Positions 60,233-64,000 of a stretch of DNA of 64,000 nt are shown in pieces; the stretch's first letter is position 1, and the number at the start of each line of letters is the position of its first letter. Source of the DNA: BOKV01 sp041397525 (GTDB lineage: Bacteria; Pseudomonadota; Alphaproteobacteria; Rhizobiales; Rhizobiaceae); NCBI GenBank assembly GCA_041397525.1, contig JAWKWL010000005.1, positions 331,903 through 395,902 of the forward strand, in the 5' to 3' direction. Both the position numbers and the translations under genes were made by a program. The notes under the pieces were generated by a model. The model made no database searches. It saw only the letters and a program-made list of their open reading frames with translations, and was not told the origin of the DNA.

Positions 60233-61000
60233 ATGACATACTGCGTTGGACTTCGCCTCGACAGAGGCATTATTTTTGCCTCCGACACCCGCACCAATGC
60301 TGGTTTCGACAACATTGCCTGCTTCCGCAAGATGCATGTTTTCGAACAGAAAGGCGAGCGCACCCTGGTCCTGCTTACGGCTGGCAATCTGGCGGTTACC
60401 CAATCGGTCGTCAGTCTTCTCAACGAAGGTATCGCCCACCCGGGCGAGGATGGCGGCCAGAACCTGATGAACGTGTCGACGCTGTTTCAGGCTGCCCGCC
60501 TCGTTGGCGCAGCCCTGCGGGAGGTTCATCGCACTGATGGTGAGGCGTTGGGTCCCACTGCCGCAGCTTTTTCCGCATCCTTCATTCTGGGCGGCCAGAT
60601 CAAGGGAGAGCATCCGCGCCTTTTCCAGATCTACAATGAGGGCAATTTCATCGAGGCAACGGCTGACACGCCATTCTTCCAGATCGGCGAGCACAAATAT
60701 GGCAAGCCGATTCTCGACCGTGTGGCGGTGCCTGAAATGCGCATGGGCGAAGCCGCCAAGCTGTTGCTGATTTCGTTCGATTCCACACTGCGTTCCAACC
60801 TGTCCGTCGGGATGCCGATCGACATGCTGATTTACCGCACCGACACCTATTTTGTTGGTGAGCAGCGCAGGATTGATGCCGATGACCCGTATTTCCGTTC
60901 TCTCTCGAACGGTTGGTCCGAGGCACTGCGTCATGCCTTTGCAAACATCGAGACCTATACAAACGGTGATCTCGATGAAAAAACCCCGCTCCAGAAATAA
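60233..61000 (+). CDS. Anbu proteasome-like peptidase
   Basis: 255 residues, Anbu (ancestral beta subunit) family of N-terminal-nucleophile hydrolases related to proteasome beta subunits and HslV. After removal of Met1, Thr2 of M-T-Y-C-V-G-L becomes the N-terminal nucleophile. Family motifs: D-R-G-I-I-F-A-S-D-T-R-T-N-A-G, F-I-L-G-G-Q-I and G-E-H-K-Y-G-K-P-I-L. It lacks the usual pro-peptide. Role in vivo unknown; it is thought to handle products of the ATP-grasp ligase. Last gene of the operon, ending in a terminator that overlaps its 3' end. Confidence 0.93.
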   Translation: MTYCVGLRLDRGIIFASDTRTNAGFDNIACFRKMHVFEQKGERTLVLLTAGNLAVTQSVVSLLNEGIAHPGEDGGQNLMNVSTLFQAARLVGAALREVHRTDGEALGPTAAAFSASFILGGQIKGEHPRLFQIYNEGNFIEATADTPFFQIGEHKYGKPILDRVAVPEMRMGEAAKLLLISFDSTLRSNLSVGMPIDMLIYRTDTYFVGEQRRIDADDPYFRSLSNGWSEALRHAFANIETYTNGDLDEKTPLQK

Positions 61001-61017
61001 CTCTGTGCGGGGCTTTT
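60978..61017. terminator. Bidirectional terminator after Anbu
   Basis: CCCCGC (60984-60989) pairs with GCGGGG (61007-61012). TTTT follows on the plus strand and an A-run (60978-60983) gives T on the minus strand. It overlaps the last Anbu codons and serves the convergent small gene as well. Confidence 0.75.
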
Positions 61018-61037
61018 CGCATTCCTGGATTTCAGCG

Positions 61038-61286
61038 TCAGTTGCAAATCTTCACACGGACGCGTTCGCCGCCATATCCGATGCGATACTCATACGAGCA
61101 GCGAACACCATAGATGAAGGTGGCGTTTGAATTCGGGGCGGCACCGGCAACCGCGCGGGAATGGAACGACTGGTAGCCGTCCTGCCAGTAAACATAGCCA
61201 TTGCCGTATCCGCCCGCTGAGGCAGCACTCGCGGCACCGGCAAACAGCAAGGTTGCAAGTGCTGCCTTGATAATGGTCGGTTTCAT
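61038..61286 (-). CDS. Small exported protein, unknown function
   Basis: 82 residues with a signal ending near A-S-A-G. The mature chain is rich in Gly, Tyr and Ser (G-Y-G-N-G-Y-V-Y-W-Q) and ends V-R-V-K-I-C-N, with an earlier cysteine in V-R-C-S-Y. ATG 61286 follows AAAGGA. No family recognised. It resembles the small exported protein at 34639 in size and aromatic content, but no clear homology is visible. Confidence 0.7.
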   Translation of the reverse strand: MKPTIIKAALATLLFAGAASAASAGGYGNGYVYWQDGYQSFHSRAVAGAAPNSNATFIYGVRCSYEYRIGYGGERVRVKICN

Positions 61287-61412
61287 TCTGCATTCCTTTC
61301 AAAGTCGGTGGAAAACATCATGTCTTCCCATGAAACTGATATAGGTCTGCCAATGCGGCGGTGATGTGCACTCTCGCACAATTCGAGGTGATGACAGCGC
61401 AGCGTGCCAAAC

Positions 61413-61442
61413 AAAAAAGCCCGGAAGCAGGGCTCCCGGGCT
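61413..61442 (-). terminator. Intrinsic terminator of the caspase-like gene
   Basis: On the minus strand AGCCCGG/CCGGGCT (61436-61442 with 61418-61424) is followed by a T-run (61413-61418), about 30 bases past the stop at 61470. Confidence 0.8.
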
Positions 61443-61469
61443 GTTTGTTGAGTATTCTCCATGTCTGGC

Positions 61470-63284
61470 TCAGCAGCCCGTCAGGATGCAGACCGTTCCA
61501 CCGACGATCGCACCACCAAGCAGGCGCTGGCCCAGCGAAGGCTGCTGCGGCTGTGCCGGCTCGCTGAAGACTGGCTGCTCCTGGATGACCACACGCTGGC
61601 GTGGCTGCGGTTCTTCGATGATGACCTGCTCCCGCTGGCGTGGTTGCTGGGTGCGAACAGTACGGGTCTGCGGCTGTTGAACCGATGCCTGGCTCTTCGG
61701 AGTGTAGCAATTGCCCTTGCGTGAAAGCTTCTGGCCAGGTGCACAGGTCTTCGGCTCGGCCTTGACCTTTACCGGTGCCGGTTTGGGTGCAGGGCATCCA
61801 GATCCGTTATAGTCCTTCAACTGGTTCAAAAGGTCTTCACTGGGATCGGACGATGCCAACCGGATCTTTGCCGAACGGGCGAATGTGTCGAGCGCACCCT
61901 GGCTGCGTTTGCCCCACAACCCGTCGGGCCTGCCGGGATTGCAACCCAGCCGGTCAAGTTCCTGCTGGATACCCAGTTTCATTTCGCGCGGGTCCATGGC
62001 TGGCTTGGTCTCGATGTTGCGCGACGAATCCTTGGCTTCCGGCTGTTCGAGGCTTGCGACCTGGGTCTGCTTCGGCGCTTCGGCAGCAGGTTGTTCCTTG
62101 ACCTCAGCAGTCTTTTCTTCTGCTGCCTTGTCGTCAGTCTTGGCAGGTTCCGCGCTTGCGGTCTTGCTGGCTTTCGCCTTTTCTTCGTCTGCCTTCAGCC
62201 TGTCGATGCGAATCTTCGCAAGCTTGCCGTAAAAAGTGTCGCCATAGACCGTCATGAAGGCTTCAAGCTCGGCAACACTGGTGCTTTCCTTGACCGCGTC
62301 ATAGGCAAGCGCTGCGATGCGAGCCATGTCCACGCCAACGGCGGAATTGCTCGGCTTTGCGTCAGCGTTTGTCGACGAGGACGGAGAAGTGGATGATGAT
62401 TCTGTTGATGCCTGGAGGGATGCCACCTCGGCCACTTTTTCCTTTTCGGGATTGAAGAAGAAACGACCAAGAAGTGCCGAATTGATCCACGGAGTCTGCT
62501 GGCCACCGGTATCCTTGACAACCTGAACGCGTACATCCGTCATCAGGGTGGATATTTCAACGCCAGGGCGCTTGATGTTGTCCAGTAGCGCGGTGGTAAA
62601 CGGGCTGTTGCGCCCCTTTCCGTCGAGCGCGACATTCCCCGGATTGGTGGAGAACGCAATCAGGATGCCCGAAGATGCGAGTTTCTCCTCGGCGAGGCCG
62701 CGGCTTGCCCCCTGCGAGCGCGATGCGACCTTCATGCTGCGGGTCAGCGGATTGTCGCGGCATGCATCAAGGAACAGCAGAATGGTCTTGGCTTCGCGCT
62801 CCATCTGCGCCTGTATGAATTTCAGCGGGATGGTTTCGAAATCAAGATCGCTCTCGAACTCGATGCGGGTATCAACCGGTGCAAGATAGTTCTCGCCATT
62901 GAGTTGCATCGCATGTCCGGCATAAAACAGCATCGCAGTATCAGCGCCGCGCAGTTCTGCGGAAAACTCGCGTACCTTGTCGCGCATCCCGCGATTGTCG
63001 AGATCGCTTCCGGTGATGACAACGAAGCCCAGTTCCTTCAGGGTGGCTGCCATGTCTGCTGCGTCATTTGCCGGATTGGCCAGTTGTCCCGCATTTTCAT
63101 AGGCGCTGTTGCCGATGACAAGCGCCACGCGCTTGTCGGCCAATGCGCCTGTTGCCGCAAACAACAACGTGAATAGAGTGACGAACAGACCTGCCAATGC
63201 GTCAAGAGCAGACCGGCCTGCGGTCCAACGGCCCATACCAAGCGGGTCCGTTGTACGGGGGTGCAGTTCACTTCTCGTGCTCAT
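61470..63284 (-). CDS. Caspase-fold (metacaspase-like) exported protein with peptidoglycan-binding-like domain
   Basis: 604 residues from ATG 63284 (AGGGAAA upstream). Residues 25-48 form a signal or membrane anchor. The caspase domain (about 52-290) has R-V-A-L-V-I-G-N-S-A-Y, His124 in Y-A-G-H-A-M and Cys175 in L-D-A-C-R-D-N. A coiled, charged linker of about 150 residues leads to a peptidoglycan-binding-1-like unit (I-Q-Q-E-L-D-R-L-G-C-N-P-G-R-P-D-G-L-W-G) and a Gln/Pro-rich tail. Family C14 caspase-like; no substrate known. Confidence 0.88.
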   Translation of the reverse strand: MSTRSELHPRTTDPLGMGRWTAGRSALDALAGLFVTLFTLLFAATGALADKRVALVIGNSAYENAGQLANPANDAADMAATLKELGFVVITGSDLDNRGMRDKVREFSAELRGADTAMLFYAGHAMQLNGENYLAPVDTRIEFESDLDFETIPLKFIQAQMEREAKTILLFLDACRDNPLTRSMKVASRSQGASRGLAEEKLASSGILIAFSTNPGNVALDGKGRNSPFTTALLDNIKRPGVEISTLMTDVRVQVVKDTGGQQTPWINSALLGRFFFNPEKEKVAEVASLQASTESSSTSPSSSTNADAKPSNSAVGVDMARIAALAYDAVKESTSVAELEAFMTVYGDTFYGKLAKIRIDRLKADEEKAKASKTASAEPAKTDDKAAEEKTAEVKEQPAAEAPKQTQVASLEQPEAKDSSRNIETKPAMDPREMKLGIQQELDRLGCNPGRPDGLWGKRSQGALDTFARSAKIRLASSDPSEDLLNQLKDYNGSGCPAPKPAPVKVKAEPKTCAPGQKLSRKGNCYTPKSQASVQQPQTRTVRTQQPRQREQVIIEEPQPRQRVVIQEQPVFSEPAQPQQPSLGQRLLGGAIVGGTVCILTGC

Positions 63285-63646
63285 CGTACATTTCCCTGTG
63301 GTGACGCCCCCGTCATTGGCAGACACTACCAAGAAGAGGCTGATTCATCAAGTTTTGGCGGGTATTGCAGGTCGCACAAGGGTATTCCCTGCTATTGCAT
63401 GCAATACTGCCTGCCACTGATATAGTTTCATGACCATCCATTTGCTGTGCATTCCGGCACAAGGCAAAAAGTCTCGCCACGGTTGTTCTCGGGCCATGTA
63501 TACGGGGTGAGCGGCGGGATGGGTAGTCAATTGATTGAGAGAATGCGCGCAAAAACGCTGGCAGAAGCCGCAAATCCGCTTTGCGGAGCCATTTGTTGCG
63601 CGCTACGTTCACCCGGATTTCATCCACAGGATTACCGGGGAATTAC
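63285..63646. other. Divergent promoter region of caspase-like and oxidoreductase genes
   Basis: No gene is convincing. The interval holds a palindrome with candidate promoter (63363-63426) and a leader hairpin CCGCAAA/TTTGCGG (63568-63574 with 63580-63586) about 60 bases before ATG 63647. Confidence 0.5.
63363..63426 (+). promoter_or_regulatory. Palindromic operator-like site over a candidate promoter
   Basis: TATTGCATGCAATA (63393-63406) is a perfect 14-bp dyad; a matching half-site TATTGCA lies exactly 30 bp upstream (63363-63369). TTGCAT (63395-63400) and TGATAT (63418-63423) are spaced 17 bp apart and could be -35/-10. A repressor here could control the oxidoreductase. Confidence 0.4.
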
Positions 63647-64000
63647 ATGAAAAGTCACGTCAGGGCCGTAGTGATTGGCGGTGGGGTAGTCGGGTGCTCG
63701 GTGCTTTATCACCTCGCGCGTGCCGGCTGGAAGGACGTCATGCTCATCGAGCGGTCGGAACTGACTTCCGGTTCCTCATGGCACGCTGCCGGCGGGTTCC
63801 ATACGCTCAACGGCGACCCCAATGTCGCGAAACTGCAGGCCTACACGGTGCAGCTCTACAAGGAACTGGAGGAGATTTCCGGCCAGTCCTGCGGCCTGCA
63901 TCTCACCGGCGGCGTGATGATGGCTGATACCCCCGAGCGCATGGACTTCCTGCGCCTCGCCCATGCCAAGGGTCGCTATCTCGGCATGGAAACCGAACTG
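63647..64000 (+). CDS. FAD-dependent oxidoreductase (dimethylglycine/sarcosine dehydrogenase-like), truncated by window
   Basis: 118 residues visible. The N-terminal FAD motif V-V-I-G-G-G-V-V-G-C-S-V, then E-R-S-E-L-T-S-G-S-S-W-H-A-A-G-G (flavin-linked motif) and L-H-L-T-G-G-V-M. These match DAO-fold dehydrogenases of the dimethylglycine/sarcosine group, usually ~800 residues with a C-terminal GcvT domain. The rest lies outside the window. ATG 63647. Confidence 0.85.
   Translation, partial: MKSHVRAVVIGGGVVGCSVLYHLARAGWKDVMLIERSELTSGSSWHAAGGFHTLNGDPNVAKLQAYTVQLYKELEEISGQSCGLHLTGGVMMADTPERMDFLRLAHAKGRYLGMETEL

Noticed and set aside
63447..63650. 67-codon plus frame upstream of the oxidoreductase
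   Set aside because: It overlaps the oxidoreductase start, lacks an SD and carries leader structures instead.

Overview
The window is chromosomal DNA of an alphaproteobacterium, most likely of the order Hyphomicrobiales (Rhizobiales). The evidence is the aminotransferase-hom-glpX-recJ block, an AapJQMP general amino-acid ABC transporter, mitochondrial-type complex I accessory subunits (NDUFS4-like and NDUFS6-like), a bacterial transglutaminase-like cysteine peptidase, a PAS_5 protein, DUF2336, DUF3126 and an Mla cluster with a STAS-MlaE fusion. Coding density is high. Several genes seem to start at TTG behind a good Shine-Dalgarno (SD) sequence. Genus cannot be fixed from the sequence alone.

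Layout. 1-8.1 kb: PHA synthase (cut by the left edge), a putative lipoprotein, aminotransferase, homoserine dehydrogenase, class II fructose bisphosphatase and RecJ. 8.5-14.6 kb: tRNA-Glu, an M15-type peptidase, glyoxalase I, a double cold-shock protein, a DUF192 protein, an SGNH hydrolase, tRNA-Pro, the NDUFS4-like subunit and tRNA-Arg. 14.7-21.6 kb: a non-pyrrolysine MttB-family methyltransferase and aapJQMP, with a strong attenuator-like terminator after aapJ. 21.6-31.7 kb: mixed housekeeping and envelope genes (DUF2459, flavin monooxygenase, zinc-finger protein, hydrolase, cysE, DUF3126), signalling genes (PilZ, PAS), a rhomboid protease and a CBS protein. Two structured non-coding intervals lie here.

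31.7-38.2 kb: patatin, hisI and folE on the minus strand, then an Fe-S scaffold, yidD, a beta-propeller protein and a class 3 (ReAV-type) asparaginase. 38.2-44.4 kb: a membrane-fused spermidine synthase, an SDR, and an mlaE-mlaF-mlaD cluster in which MlaD appears fused to the auxiliary lipoprotein domain. 44.7-45.6 kb: an AT-rich, probably acquired, membrane-protein gene. 45.7-54.1 kb: thrS, an acyltransferase, nitroreductase and flavin reductase, DUF2336, nadK. 54.1-56.7 kb: gamma-glutamyltransferase and two paralogous cysteine-containing exported proteins.

56.9-61.0 kb: a compact four-gene operon of circularly permuted ATP-grasp, alpha-E protein, transglutaminase-like protein and the Anbu proteasome-like peptidase. 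This is the best candidate for an incompletely understood system: ligase, scaffold, transglutaminase/peptidase and N-terminal-nucleophile hydrolase are encoded side by side. A secreted caspase-fold protein with a peptidoglycan-binding-like domain follows on the other strand, and the right edge cuts a FAD-dependent oxidoreductase.

The most notable non-coding signals are a 43-bp near-perfect palindrome ahead of the patatin gene (32962-33004), hairpins that would bury the SD of the asparaginase and SGNH genes, a terminator-ended stretch between divergent genes (about 30150-30294) that looks like a small RNA, and a set of strong stem-loops at 27500-27597.
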